A DNA stretch of 55,654 nt from an uncultured bacterium (GTDB lineage: Bacteria; Patescibacteriota; Patescibacteriia; UBA1558; GWA2-36-10), in contig CAINYB010000014.1 in the NCBI GenBank assembly GCA_903855135.1, forward strand, positions 1 to 55,654, read 5' to 3'. Shown piece by piece: positions 9,701 to 18,701 of the stretch (position 1 is the first letter of the stretch; each line of letters starts with the position of its first letter). The notes beneath the pieces were generated by a model. It was not told the DNA's origin. It did not search any database and was given only the letters and a program-made list of their open reading frames with translations. The translations under genes and the position numbers were made by a program.

Positions 9701-10408
9701 ATGATCGAGCTAAAAAATGTTAATAAAGAATTTACCAATGGTGATAACACGACCATTGTCTTGCAAGATGTAAATTTTGTCATAGAGAGAGGTGAATTTG
9801 TGTCTATCATGGGTCCCTCTGGATCTGGTAAGTCTACTTTGATGCATATTTTGGGTTTCTTAGATACTTTAAGCACCGGTAAATATTTGTTTTTTGATAA
9901 AGATGTGAGCAAGCTATCAGAGGATGAGCTAGCAGTTTTGCGTAATAAAAGTGTGGGCTTTGTTTTTCAAAATTTTAATTTATTACCAAAAACTACGGTT
10001 TGGGAAAACGTGCGTTTGCCTTTACTGTATGCCGATAATAAACCAAACTTTGCCATCGTTGATCAAATGATTGAAAGTGTTGGCTTAGCACATCGTCGTA
10101 ATTATTTTTCTAATCAGTTATCTGGCGGAGAAAAACAGCGCGTCGCTATTGCTCGGGCTTTGGTGAATGCGCCAGACATTATTTTTGCTGATGAGCCGAC
10201 TGGTAATCTTGACTCAAAGTCAGGTTTGCAAGTGATGTCTATTTTGCAAAATTTAAACAACGAAGGTAAAACTATTATTTTGGTGACTCATGAAATCAAT
10301 ACCGCTGAGCATGCAAAACGCATTATTAAAATAAGAGATGGCAGAATTGTCGAAGATACAGATAAATTTGAGCGTAAATTAGCTGACAATTTGAAAGATC
10401 TAAAATAA
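9701..10408 (+). CDS. ABC transporter ATPase, MacB/LolD type
   Basis: A 235-residue ATP-binding subunit with Walker [11 protein letters not shown]-loop ([17 protein letters not shown]), signature LSGGEKQR, Walker [13 protein letters not shown] and H-loop [11 protein letters not shown]. The Q-loop sequence and the TGNLD motif place it in the MacB/LolD/FtsE branch, which works with FtsX-like permeases as a mechanotransmission pump and not as a classical transporter. It starts four bases after the adaptor stop and precedes two separate permease genes. Confidence 0.95.
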   Translation: MIELKNVNKEFTNGDNTTIVLQDVNFVIERGEFVSIMGPSGSGKSTLMHILGFLDTLSTGKYLFFDKDVSKLSEDELAVLRNKSVGFVFQNFNLLPKTTVWENVRLPLLYADNKPNFAIVDQMIESVGLAHRRNYFSNQLSGGEKQRVAIARALVNAPDIIFADEPTGNLDSKSGLQVMSILQNLNNEGKTIILVTHEINTAEHAKRIIKIRDGRIVEDTDKFERKLADNLKDLK

Positions 10409-10410
10409 AA

Positions 10411-11649
10411 ATGAATTTATATAAATTTAAATACTCATTAAACCCGGTTCAGGTTTTGTGGCGCAACAAAACTAGAACTTTTTTAACTTCTTTAGGCATC
10501 ATTATTGGTATTGCTTCAGTGATTATCATCATTTCTGTGGGTGCTGGTGCCCAAAGTTTGATTTTAAATCAAATCAAAGGTATTGGTTCTGACTTACTTG
10601 GTATTTTACCTGGTGCTTCTGATGAAAGTGGTCGGCCAGCGGCGACGATGGGTGTGTCAGTCACGACTCTTACTTATGATGATGTCAAAGCCATGGCAAA
10701 ATTACCAGAGGTTTCTTATGCGACCGGCTATTCTCGTGGTGTCGGCACAGTCACTTGGCAAAATCGGACGACAGATACAAATTTTGTTGGCGTCACCAGC
10801 GATTATACTAAAGTAGAGGCTGCTGATGTGGTGAGTGGTCGTTTTTTTATTCCTGAAGAAGATTTAGGTGTCACAAAAACGGCGATTTTGGGCTGGCAAG
10901 TCAAAGAAGATTTGTTTGGAGACATCGATCCTTTGAATGCAAGCATCAAAATAAACAAAGAAACTTTTCATGTAGTAGGGGTGATGGAAAAAAGAGGTAC
11001 GGCCGGCTTTCAAAACCAAGATGATCAAGTATTTGTGCCGATAGAAACAGCGCAGAAATTATTATTAGGCGTAAATCATCTCGGATTTGCGCGAGCAAAG
11101 ATCGCTGATGGTGTAGATACTGCCATTGCTGAAGATGCAGTCAAATCTTTATTAAGAGAACGTCATGATATCACTGATCCAGCAGAAGATGATTTTACTG
11201 TTGGCACCTCTGAACAAGCAATTAGTAGTTTAAAAAGTATTACTGATGCTTTGAATTATTTTTTAGCAGCGGTGGCTGCTATTTCCCTTTTGGTCGGTGG
11301 CGTTGGCGTGATGAATATCATGTTTGTGGCGGTTTCCGAACGCACCAGAGAGATCGGTTTACGTAAAGCAATCGGTGCTAAGCCAAGTGATATTAGTTGG
11401 CAGTTTTTGCTAGAAGCTATGCTTTTGACTTCATTTGGTGGAGTGATCGGCATTTTATTTGGTATTTTATTTTCCTGGCTAGTTAGTCTGGTTGCTCAAG
11501 GTTTGGGCTATGATTGGGATTTTGTGGTTTCTGCTTTTTCCATTATTTTAGCTTTTGTGTTTATCGGTATAGTAGGTCTAGCTTTTGGCTGGTATCCCAG
11601 TCTGAAGGCTTCTAAGCTTAATCCAGTTGAAGCTTTGAGGTACGAATAA
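10411..11649 (+). CDS. MacB-like FtsX-family permease (1)
   Basis: A 412-residue permease with a MacB topology: one N-terminal transmembrane helix (FLTSLGIIIGIASVIIIISVG), a large extracytoplasmic domain of about 220 residues, and three C-terminal helices. The conserved FtsX-core segments GGVGVMNIMFVAVSERTREIGLRKAIGA and WYPSLKASKLNPVEALRYE are clear (split here as motifs of the TM2 exit loop and C-terminal tail). The ATPase domain that is fused in E. coli MacB is encoded separately upstream. It lies two bases from both neighbours, so the four genes are one operon. Confidence 0.92.
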   Translation: MNLYKFKYSLNPVQVLWRNKTRTFLTSLGIIIGIASVIIIISVGAGAQSLILNQIKGIGSDLLGILPGASDESGRPAATMGVSVTTLTYDDVKAMAKLPEVSYATGYSRGVGTVTWQNRTTDTNFVGVTSDYTKVEAADVVSGRFFIPEEDLGVTKTAILGWQVKEDLFGDIDPLNASIKINKETFHVVGVMEKRGTAGFQNQDDQVFVPIETAQKLLLGVNHLGFARAKIADGVDTAIAEDAVKSLLRERHDITDPAEDDFTVGTSEQAISSLKSITDALNYFLAAVAAISLLVGGVGVMNIMFVAVSERTREIGLRKAIGAKPSDISWQFLLEAMLLTSFGGVIGILFGILFSWLVSLVAQGLGYDWDFVVSAFSIILAFVFIGIVGLAFGWYPSLKASKLNPVEALRYE

Positions 11650-11651
11650 TT

Positions 11652-12899
11652 ATGCAATACAGAGAAGCTTTTAAAATCGCTATCAGGGCTTTAAAAATCA
11701 ACAAAGGTAGATCTTTGTTGACTATTTTAGGTATTGTGATTGGTATCGCTGCTGTTTTAGTAGTGATGTCAGCGGGAAATAGTATCCAAAAGTTTATTTT
11801 TGCGGAAATGGATAGTTTTGGTAGTGACTTAGTACAGACCGAAACTAAAGTGCCAAGCACTAAACATGCCTCTTCAGCCAATGCAACTGCTATGGTTCAA
11901 GGTGTGGTAATAACTAGTTTAAAATTAACCGACAAAGAAGCTATTTTAAAATTACCAAATATTAAAAAAAATTATGCCGCTTTTATCGGCCAAGAGATTT
12001 TGTCTTGGGACAATAAAATAAAAAGCTCCATGGTAATGGCAGCTAGCGCGGAAATGCTAGATATTGATGCCCTTGATATTGATACTGGTAGATTTTTTAC
12101 TGAAGAAGAAGATAATTCTTTAGACAGAGTAGTAGTCTTAGGTAGTAAGATGAAAGAAAAATTATTTGGTCAAAGCGAGGCCGTTGGACAGAACCTTAAA
12201 ATTCGTAAAACTAATTTTAAAGTAATCGGCGTCACTAAACCCGCTGGTGGTTCTTTGTTTTTTGATCGTGATCAAATAGTTTATATTCCTATTCAAACTG
12301 GGCAAAAATTATTATGGGGCATAGACCATGTCAGTATGATTGCTTCGCAGATGGAGGATCCGAGCAAAGACGCAGAAACTGTAGCTGATATAAATGCACT
12401 ATTGCGAGAGCGCCATGATATCACTGATCCAGACAAAGATGATTTTGCGGTTGCTTCTATGGATGATGCAAAAGACTTAATTAATACTATTTTTGGTGGC
12501 GTGCAGTTATTATTGATTGCTTTGGCTGGTATTTCTTTGGTAGTCGGTGGTGTTGGTATTATGAATATTATGTATGTTTCAGTGTCAGAGCGTACTTTTG
12601 AGATTGGTTTACGTAAAGCCTTGGGCGCAAAATACAAAGACATTATGCAACAGTTTTTGACGGAAGCTGTCGTTGTTACTTTTTTAGGCGGTTTAGTAGG
12701 GGTAATAGTAGGGATAATTTTAAATTATTTAGTATTTATTTTAGCTGATTCTAAAGGCTTTACCTGGGAATTATCATTACCATTTTCAGCTTTATTTACT
12801 TCACTTAGTTTTGCGGTTATTTTAGGGATTATTTTTGGTTTATTTCCGGCTCAAAAAGCAGCCACGCTGGAGCCAATTAACGCCTTGCGACAAGAATAA
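11652..12899 (+). CDS. MacB-like FtsX-family permease (2)
   Basis: Second permease of the operon, 415 residues, with the same layout: first helix LLTILGIVIGIAAVLVVMS, extracytoplasmic MacB domain, and three C-terminal helices bearing GGVGIMNIMYVSVSERT and FPAQKAATLEPINALRQE. It is clearly paralogous to the preceding gene (shared RERHDITDP segment in the external domain). Two permeases with one ATPase suggest a heterodimeric pump instead of the MacB homodimer, which is an inference. Substrates could be lipids, lipoproteins or peptides; nothing in the sequence fixes this. Confidence 0.92.
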   Translation: MQYREAFKIAIRALKINKGRSLLTILGIVIGIAAVLVVMSAGNSIQKFIFAEMDSFGSDLVQTETKVPSTKHASSANATAMVQGVVITSLKLTDKEAILKLPNIKKNYAAFIGQEILSWDNKIKSSMVMAASAEMLDIDALDIDTGRFFTEEEDNSLDRVVVLGSKMKEKLFGQSEAVGQNLKIRKTNFKVIGVTKPAGGSLFFDRDQIVYIPIQTGQKLLWGIDHVSMIASQMEDPSKDAETVADINALLRERHDITDPDKDDFAVASMDDAKDLINTIFGGVQLLLIALAGISLVVGGVGIMNIMYVSVSERTFEIGLRKALGAKYKDIMQQFLTEAVVVTFLGGLVGVIVGIILNYLVFILADSKGFTWELSLPFSALFTSLSFAVILGIIFGLFPAQKAATLEPINALRQE

Positions 12900-12933
12900 A
12901 TTTTTTTGGTTAATTTATTTAATATATTATTCA

Positions 12934-12960
12934 GAGCTCCCCCGCGTAGCGGGGGAGCTC
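12934..12960. repeat. GC-rich intergenic hairpin
   Basis: A perfect 12-bp inverted repeat, GAGCTCCCCCGC and GCGGGGGAGCTC, separated by GTA. It is not followed by a T-tract, so it is not a classical terminator, though it could act as a weak terminator or mRNA end protector for the upstream operon. It belongs to the CCCGC-NNN-GCGGG family found through the window. Confidence 0.85.
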
Positions 12961-13001
12961 ATGTAAATATTTCTCTAATGTTAGCCAATATTTAGCTATA
13001 T

Positions 13002-13028
13002 TTAGCACTCCTTGACTAGGAGTGCTAA
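13002..13028. promoter_or_regulatory. CIRCE operator (HrcA binding site)
   Basis: A perfect match to the CIRCE consensus: TTAGCACTC, nine bases, GAGTGCTAA. HrcA binds this site and represses the heat-shock operon. Here it covers the -35 box (TTGACT lies in the nine-base loop) and reaches the spacer of the hrcA promoter, so binding would directly exclude RNA polymerase. The first downstream gene is hrcA itself, giving autoregulation. Confidence 0.97.
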
Positions 13029-13040
13029 ATGCTTTATAAT
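13012..13040 (+). promoter_or_regulatory. Heat-shock operon promoter
   Basis: A -35 box TTGACT (13012-13017), exactly 17 bases of spacer, and -10 box TATAAT (13035-13040). Transcription should begin about seven bases after the -10 box, at or next to position 13047-13048, which is the A of the hrcA ATG. The mRNA would therefore be leaderless or nearly so. Confidence 0.9.
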
Positions 13041-13047
13041 ATTATTT

Positions 13048-13710
13048 ATGGATGAAAGAGCGCAAAAATTATTAAGAGCAATTATTGATTTTTATATCAA
13101 AAACGCTCACCCAGTCGGCTCCCAATTTTTAGCTGAACACGAAGACTTATTAGTCAGTTCCGCTACTATTCGTAATGAAATGTTGGCCCTGGAAAAACAA
13201 GGCTTTATTTTTCAGCCTCATACTTCAGCTGGTCGTATTCCTACTTTGGTTGGCTATCAATATTATTTAGATAATTTATTGAATATTGAGTCTTTGCCAG
13301 AAGCAGAAGAAAAAGAATTAAAAATCGCTTATAAAAAAGACACACGCGAATTAGCCAAAGTGTTAGCCGAAAAAACAAATTTAGCAGTGATTCTAGCCTT
13401 TGATGCCAATGATTTATATTTTACTGGTTTATTTAATCTTTTTTCTCAGCCAGAATTTGCAGATTACAAGATGATGCTTTCCATGAGTCAGGTGATTGAT
13501 TCTTTAGAAAAAGCCATGGCCAGTATTTTTTATCAAATAGATAAGCCAAAAATTTTATTAGGTGAAGACAATCCTTTTGCAGAAACTTGTTCGGTAGCAG
13601 TCACGCCATTAAATGGAGAACCAAAAAGATTGTTAGCTATTTTAGGGCCAGTGCGCATGGACTATAATCGCGTTTTAAGTTTATTAGCAAGTTTAGTTAA
13701 AATAAGTTAA
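13048..13710 (+). CDS. hrcA: Heat-inducible transcription repressor HrcA, short form
   Basis: The N-terminal winged helix is clear (ERAQKLLRAIIDFYIKNAHPVGS, then SSATIRNEMLALEKQGF and PHTSAGRIPT, the HrcA hallmark). A reduced GAF-like domain follows (ending AILGPVRMDYNRVLSLLASL). At 220 residues it is about 120 shorter than typical HrcA (about 340), and much of the inserted dimerisation domain appears to be missing. I start at ATG 13048: the longer frame from TTG 13012 begins inside CIRCE and upstream of the transcription start. It represses its own operon through the CIRCE site at 13002-13028. Confidence 0.93.
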   Translation: MDERAQKLLRAIIDFYIKNAHPVGSQFLAEHEDLLVSSATIRNEMLALEKQGFIFQPHTSAGRIPTLVGYQYYLDNLLNIESLPEAEEKELKIAYKKDTRELAKVLAEKTNLAVILAFDANDLYFTGLFNLFSQPEFADYKMMLSMSQVIDSLEKAMASIFYQIDKPKILLGEDNPFAETCSVAVTPLNGEPKRLLAILGPVRMDYNRVLSLLASLVKIS

Positions 13711-13713
13711 ATT

Positions 13714-14184
13714 ATGCCAAACAAAAAAATAGACGAAATAGAAAATTTAAAACAACAAGCTGCTGAAAATTTAGCTGGCTGGCAAAAAGCTTTAGCTGAT
13801 TATCAAAATTTGCAGAAAGAACACGAGAAAAAATTAAGTAACTTAAAAACATTTTTAAGCTTAGATATTGTTGGCCAACTTTTACCAATTTTTGATAATT
13901 ATAAAATTGCCTTAAACCATATTCCGGATACAGAAAAGCAACAAGCTTGGGCTATTGGCTTAGAGCATATTTTTAAACTGTGGGAGGTATTTTTAAATGA
14001 ACAAGGAGTAAAAGAAATAGAAGCTTTGGGCAAAAAATTTGACCCAGAATATCACGAAAGTATTGGTCAAGTAGAAAATAAAGCTTTAGCTGATCAAGAA
14101 ATCGTGGAAGTAAAGCAAATTGGTTATAGCTATCAAGATCAAGTGCTAAGGCCAACAAAAGTAATAATTAATAATTTAACATAA
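13714..14184 (+). CDS. grpE: Nucleotide exchange factor GrpE
   Basis: A 156-residue GrpE: an N-terminal coiled coil (about 5-50, rich in Lys, Glu and Gln, including LADYQNLQKEHEKKL), then the helical bundle with LLPIFDNYKIAL and GLEHIFKLWEVFLNEQGV, and the C-terminal beta-wing containing FDPEYHESIGQVEN and QIGYSYQDQVLRPTKVII. It catalyses ADP release from DnaK. It lies three bases after hrcA and shares its CIRCE-controlled promoter. Confidence 0.93.
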   Translation: MPNKKIDEIENLKQQAAENLAGWQKALADYQNLQKEHEKKLSNLKTFLSLDIVGQLLPIFDNYKIALNHIPDTEKQQAWAIGLEHIFKLWEVFLNEQGVKEIEALGKKFDPEYHESIGQVENKALADQEIVEVKQIGYSYQDQVLRPTKVIINNLT

Positions 14185-14210
14185 TTAATTTAAGAAAGGA
14201 GAACAAACAT

Positions 14211-14599
14211 ATGTCATTAATACCTTGGAGTCCATTTTTGGACACGTTTGAAAATTTGGAAAACACCAACTTTCTACCCGCTATTGATGTCTATGAAAAC
14301 AAAGACAATGTAGTGGTAGAAGCGACTTTAGCCGGTATCAAGCCAGCTAATATCAATATTTCTGTCAAAGATGATGTCTTTACCATCGAGGGTCAACGTG
14401 AAGAAACTTCAGAGATCGAAGAAAAAAATTATTATCGTAAAGAAGTACGTACTGGTTCATTTCATCGCTCTGTGATCTTGCCGGCTTCAGTGCAGGCTGA
14501 TAAATCAGAAGCAGTCTTTGAAAATGGTTTATTGAAAGTCACTTTGCCAAAAGAAGAAAGACAAAAAACTAAAAATATAAAAATTGAAATTAAAAAATA

Positions 14600-14600
<1 letters not shown>
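14211..14600 (+). CDS. Small heat-shock protein, Hsp20/alpha-crystallin family
   Basis: A 129-residue ATP-independent holdase. The alpha-crystallin domain runs from about residue 22 (LPAIDVYENKDNVVVEATL) through IKPANINISVKDDVFTIEG to the conserved AVFENGLLKVTLPK near the C-terminus. A clear ribosome-binding site (AAAGGAG, ending eight to ten bases before ATG 14211) is present, unlike most genes in this window, suggesting high translation within the heat-shock operon. It binds unfolding proteins and passes them to the DnaK system encoded alongside. Confidence 0.94.
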
Positions 14601-16835
<2,235 letters not shown>

Positions 16836-16847
16836 AATTTAATTTAA

Positions 16848-16870
16848 CCGCCCCCGCAACGCGGGGGCGG
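16848..16870. repeat. GC-rich intergenic hairpin between dnaK and dnaJ
   Basis: A perfect 10-bp inverted repeat, CCGCCCCCGC and GCGGGGGCGG, around AAC. It lies 13 bases after the dnaK stop and 12 before the dnaJ start. With no T-tract it may instead alter the ratio of dnaK to dnaJ transcripts by stabilising the dnaK 3' end. Confidence 0.85.
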
Positions 16871-16882
16871 CTTAAAATACAA

Positions 16883-17986
16883 ATGTCCAAAGATTATTAT
16901 AAAATTTTAGGCGTCAATAAATCAGCATCAGCTGATGAGATTAAAAAAGCTTTTCGTAAGCTTGCTCACGAGCATCATCCTGATAAAGCTGGCGGTAATG
17001 CGGAAAAGTTCAAAGAACTTAATGAAGCTTATCAAGTTTTAGGCGATAGCCAAAAACGTGCGCAGTATGATCAGTTTGGTAGCGCTTACAAAAATCAAGC
17101 CGGCGGTGGTGCTTATGGCAATCCTTTTGGGCAAGGTTTTGATTTTTCTGGTTTTTCTCAAAATGGTCAAGGCATGGATTTTGATTTAGGTGATATCTTT
17201 GGTAGTTTTTTTGGTGGTGCTGCCGGTGGTGGCAGACAAGCTTCACATCGTGGTAGTGATTTAGAATTAAATATCGAAATTACTTTGAAAGAAGCAGTTT
17301 TTGGCGTCAACAAAAAAGTCCAAGTAAAAAAACAAAACAAATGTGAAGTTTGTCATGGCAGTGGCGCGGAAAATAATGATTCTTTTATGCAATGTAATAC
17401 TTGCCAAGGTAGTGGCAAGATTATCACTACTATTTTAGGACAATTTCGTACGCAAACTATTTGTCCAGATTGCCAAGGCAAAGGTAAAAAAATAAAAAAT
17501 AAATGTGGTGCTTGTCATGGCCAGGGTCTAAAAACAGAAATAGAGGAATTAAATATCGAGATACCAGCCGGTATCGATGATGGTCAGTCAATCCGTATGT
17601 CTGGCAAGGGCGATGCGGGCCAAAGTAATGCTGCGGCTGGAGATTTGTATATCAACGTTTTTGTGACACCAGATAAATACTTACAAAGACAAGGTGATGA
17701 TTTATTGAGTGAAATCACTATTACTTTTACAGAGGCAGTTTTAGGAGGAGAAGAATTAGTAAAAACTATTGACGGTGAAGTAAAATTAAAGATTCCAGCT
17801 GGTACTAAAGCTGGCGAGCGTATCATTTTACGAGACAAAGGCGTACACAAGCTAAAAGGCCGTGGACGCGGCAATCAAGTGGTTTTGGTGAATATCGATG
17901 TACCGACTAATTTAAGCCGTAAACAAAGGCAATTATTAGAGGAATTAGATCAAGAATTTAAGACTAGTAAGAAGAAATGGTTCTAA
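16883..17986 (+). CDS. dnaJ: Chaperone DnaJ (Hsp40)
   Basis: A 367-residue class I DnaJ. The J domain (DYYKILGVNKSASADEIKKA, HPD motif in EHHPDKAGG) is followed by a Gly/Phe-rich region (about 75-125). The zinc-binding domain has four Cys-x2-Cys-x-Gly motifs (CEVCHGSG, CNTCQGSG, CPDCQGKG, CGACHGQG), and two beta-barrel substrate domains end the chain. It delivers clients to DnaK and stimulates its ATPase. It is the last gene of the heat-shock operon; no obvious intrinsic terminator follows before the tRNA promoter at 17996. Confidence 0.97.
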   Translation: MSKDYYKILGVNKSASADEIKKAFRKLAHEHHPDKAGGNAEKFKELNEAYQVLGDSQKRAQYDQFGSAYKNQAGGGAYGNPFGQGFDFSGFSQNGQGMDFDLGDIFGSFFGGAAGGGRQASHRGSDLELNIEITLKEAVFGVNKKVQVKKQNKCEVCHGSGAENNDSFMQCNTCQGSGKIITTILGQFRTQTICPDCQGKGKKIKNKCGACHGQGLKTEIEELNIEIPAGIDDGQSIRMSGKGDAGQSNAAAGDLYINVFVTPDKYLQRQGDDLLSEITITFTEAVLGGEELVKTIDGEVKLKIPAGTKAGERIILRDKGVHKLKGRGRGNQVVLVNIDVPTNLSRKQRQLLEELDQEFKTSKKKWF

Positions 17987-17995
17987 ATCGTTGCC

Positions 17996-18024
17996 TTGAC
18001 TAAACTTGAGCTTTAGTTTATAAT
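17996..18024 (+). promoter_or_regulatory. Strong promoter, tRNA-Thr region
   Basis: A -35 box TTGACT (17996-18001), 17-base spacer and -10 box TATAAT (18019-18024). The start is predicted near 18031, about 17 bases before the broken tRNA-Thr copy and about 200 bases before the intact gene at 18228. It probably evolved as the promoter of the tRNA whose remnant lies at 18048. Confidence 0.85.
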
Positions 18025-18047
18025 CTAGGCTGTTATTCAGGTAATAG

Positions 18048-18098
18048 GCCGAGATAGCTTCCCTCGACTTCGCTCGGGACTGGTGAGCTACAGTTTTG
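18048..18098 (+). pseudogene. Broken tRNA-Thr copy (5' half)
   Basis: Positions 18048-18059 equal the first 12 bases of the intact tRNA-Thr at 18228. They are followed by a 21-base insert (18060-18080) with a hairpin, then a stretch matching the end of the D arm and the 5' side of the anticodon stem-loop (AGCTACAGTTTTG, 18086-18098). The match then breaks off exactly after the second anticodon-loop G, where the repeat at 18101 begins; the next tRNA bases, TAAACTGT, reappear at 18197-18204 on the far side of the insertion. No T arm or 3' acceptor follows. It reads as a tRNA gene disrupted by two insertions. Confidence 0.75.
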
Positions 18099-18100
18099 CC

Positions 18101-18174
18101 ACCGCCCATTCGACTACGCTCTCTTCGAGTCTGAGCGACGAGGTCGTCAGACCTCGGAGTCGATGACAGGGCGG
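18101..18174 (+). repeat. Dispersed 74-bp repeat, copy 1
   Basis: About 74 bases that recur in reverse complement at 30291-30363, with one single-base indel and two adjacent substitutions near one end. The ends are themselves complementary (ACCGCCC and GGGCGG), and an internal hairpin CGAGGTC-GTCA-GACCTCG lies at 18139-18156. It is much richer in G+C than the surroundings and has no coding frame of note. It separates the two halves of a tRNA-Thr remnant. Confidence 0.9.
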
Positions 18175-18227
18175 GGTGTCGAGCTAAAGCTCTCCATAAA
18201 CTGTTAAAGGAAAAGTTTGAATATCAT

Positions 18228-18303
18228 GCCGAGATAGCTCAGTTGGTAGAGCTACAGTTTTGTAAACTGTGGGTCGCAGGTTCGAATCCTGTTCTCGGCT
18301 CCA
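18228..18303 (+). tRNA. tRNA-Thr (anticodon TGT)
   Basis: A complete cloverleaf: acceptor GCCGAGA with TCTCGGC, D arm GCTC-AGTTGGTA-GAGC, anticodon stem ACAGT/ACTGT with loop TTTGTAA (anticodon TGT, reading ACA), T arm GCAGG-TTCGAAT-CCTGT, discriminator T and an encoded CCA. The encoded CCA forms the first bases of the following foldback element (18302-18394). Transcription most likely comes from the promoter at 17996-18024 through the repeat. Confidence 0.97.
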
Positions 18304-18394
18304 CTCGATTCGCCTTTTGCTTCGCAAAAAGCTCACTCGTGGTCGCCGGTGCTTTTTAAGCACCTATGACCGTTTTCTTTTAGAGAATCGAGTG
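18302..18394. repeat. Nested foldback (cruciform-type) element A
   Basis: Outer arms CACTCGATTC (18302-18311) and GAATCGAGTG (18385-18394) are perfect complements. Inside are two further hairpins, CTTTTGC-TTC-GCAAAAAG and GGTGCTT-TTT-AAGCACC. The element has the same outline and several shared words (CACTCGA at the left end, CTCGTGG in the middle) as element B at 28005-28075. Its left end overlaps the CCA end of tRNA-Thr. Confidence 0.8.
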
Positions 18395-18396
18395 TC

Positions 18397-18460
18397 TTGC
18401 CATTCGGCCCTGAAGGGCTCAGGCCCTGAACGGGAGCGAGCGTAGCGAGTCGAAAGGCAA
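18397..18460. repeat. Second foldback element next to element A
   Basis: The arms TTGCCATTCG (18397-18406) and CGAAAGGCAA (18451-18460) pair except for one A-A mismatch. The interior holds GCCCTGAAGGGC and further G+C-rich short palindromes. No coding frame or T-tract is seen, so it is a structural repeat of unknown role between tRNA-Thr and the L33 gene. Confidence 0.65.
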
Positions 18461-18491
18461 ATAATTTAAATAAATTATTAATCATAATCAG

Positions 18492-18647
18492 ATGTCACAA
18501 GATTTTTTAGCTAAATTAGAATGTACTGTTTGTCACAACATTAATTACCATTCTCATCGCAATAAAAAGATTTTAAAAGAAAGATTGCAATTGAAGAAAC
18601 ACTGTACTAAATGTAAAAAACATACAGACCATAAAGAAACAAAATAA
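18492..18647 (+). CDS. rpmG: 50S ribosomal protein L33 (bL33)
   Basis: A 51-codon gene, ATG 18492 to TAA 18647. The product has the bL33 signature: a first zinc pair LECTVCHNINY, the Arg/Lys-rich KERLQLKKHCTKCKK carrying the second pair, and the ending HTDHKETK that is nearly invariant in the family. Both Cys-x2-Cys pairs are kept, so this is the zinc-binding form. Many bacteria place rpmG beside tRNA-Trp and secE-nusG; here tRNA-Thr precedes it and tRNA-Trp follows after one inserted gene. No clear ribosome-binding site precedes the start. Confidence 0.95.
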   Translation: MSQDFLAKLECTVCHNINYHSHRNKKILKERLQLKKHCTKCKKHTDHKETK

Positions 18648-18661
18648 TTGTTTTTCATATT

Positions 18662-18694
18662 GAACTATGTTATGATAACCATATAGCATAGTTC
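18662..18694. promoter_or_regulatory. Palindrome over promoter of the HTH gene, possible operator
   Basis: Perfect 8-bp arms GAACTATG (18662-18669) and CATAGTTC (18687-18694) flank a further TATG/CATA pair. A likely promoter overlaps it: TTGAAC at 18660-18665 and TATAGC at 18682-18687 with 16 bases between. The symmetrical site sits seven bases before the ATG of a gene encoding an HTH protein, so it could be an autoregulatory operator or a recognition site of its product. Confidence 0.5.
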
Positions 18695-18701
18695 GATTTT
18701 T

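Noticed and set aside
13012-13047. Upstream TTG start for hrcA
   Set aside because: It lies within CIRCE, in the -35 box, upstream of the expected transcript start.
18048-18204. Functional tRNA with an intron at position 37/38
   Set aside because: The break lies near the canonical intron site, but there is a second insertion in the D arm and no T arm or 3' acceptor after 18204.
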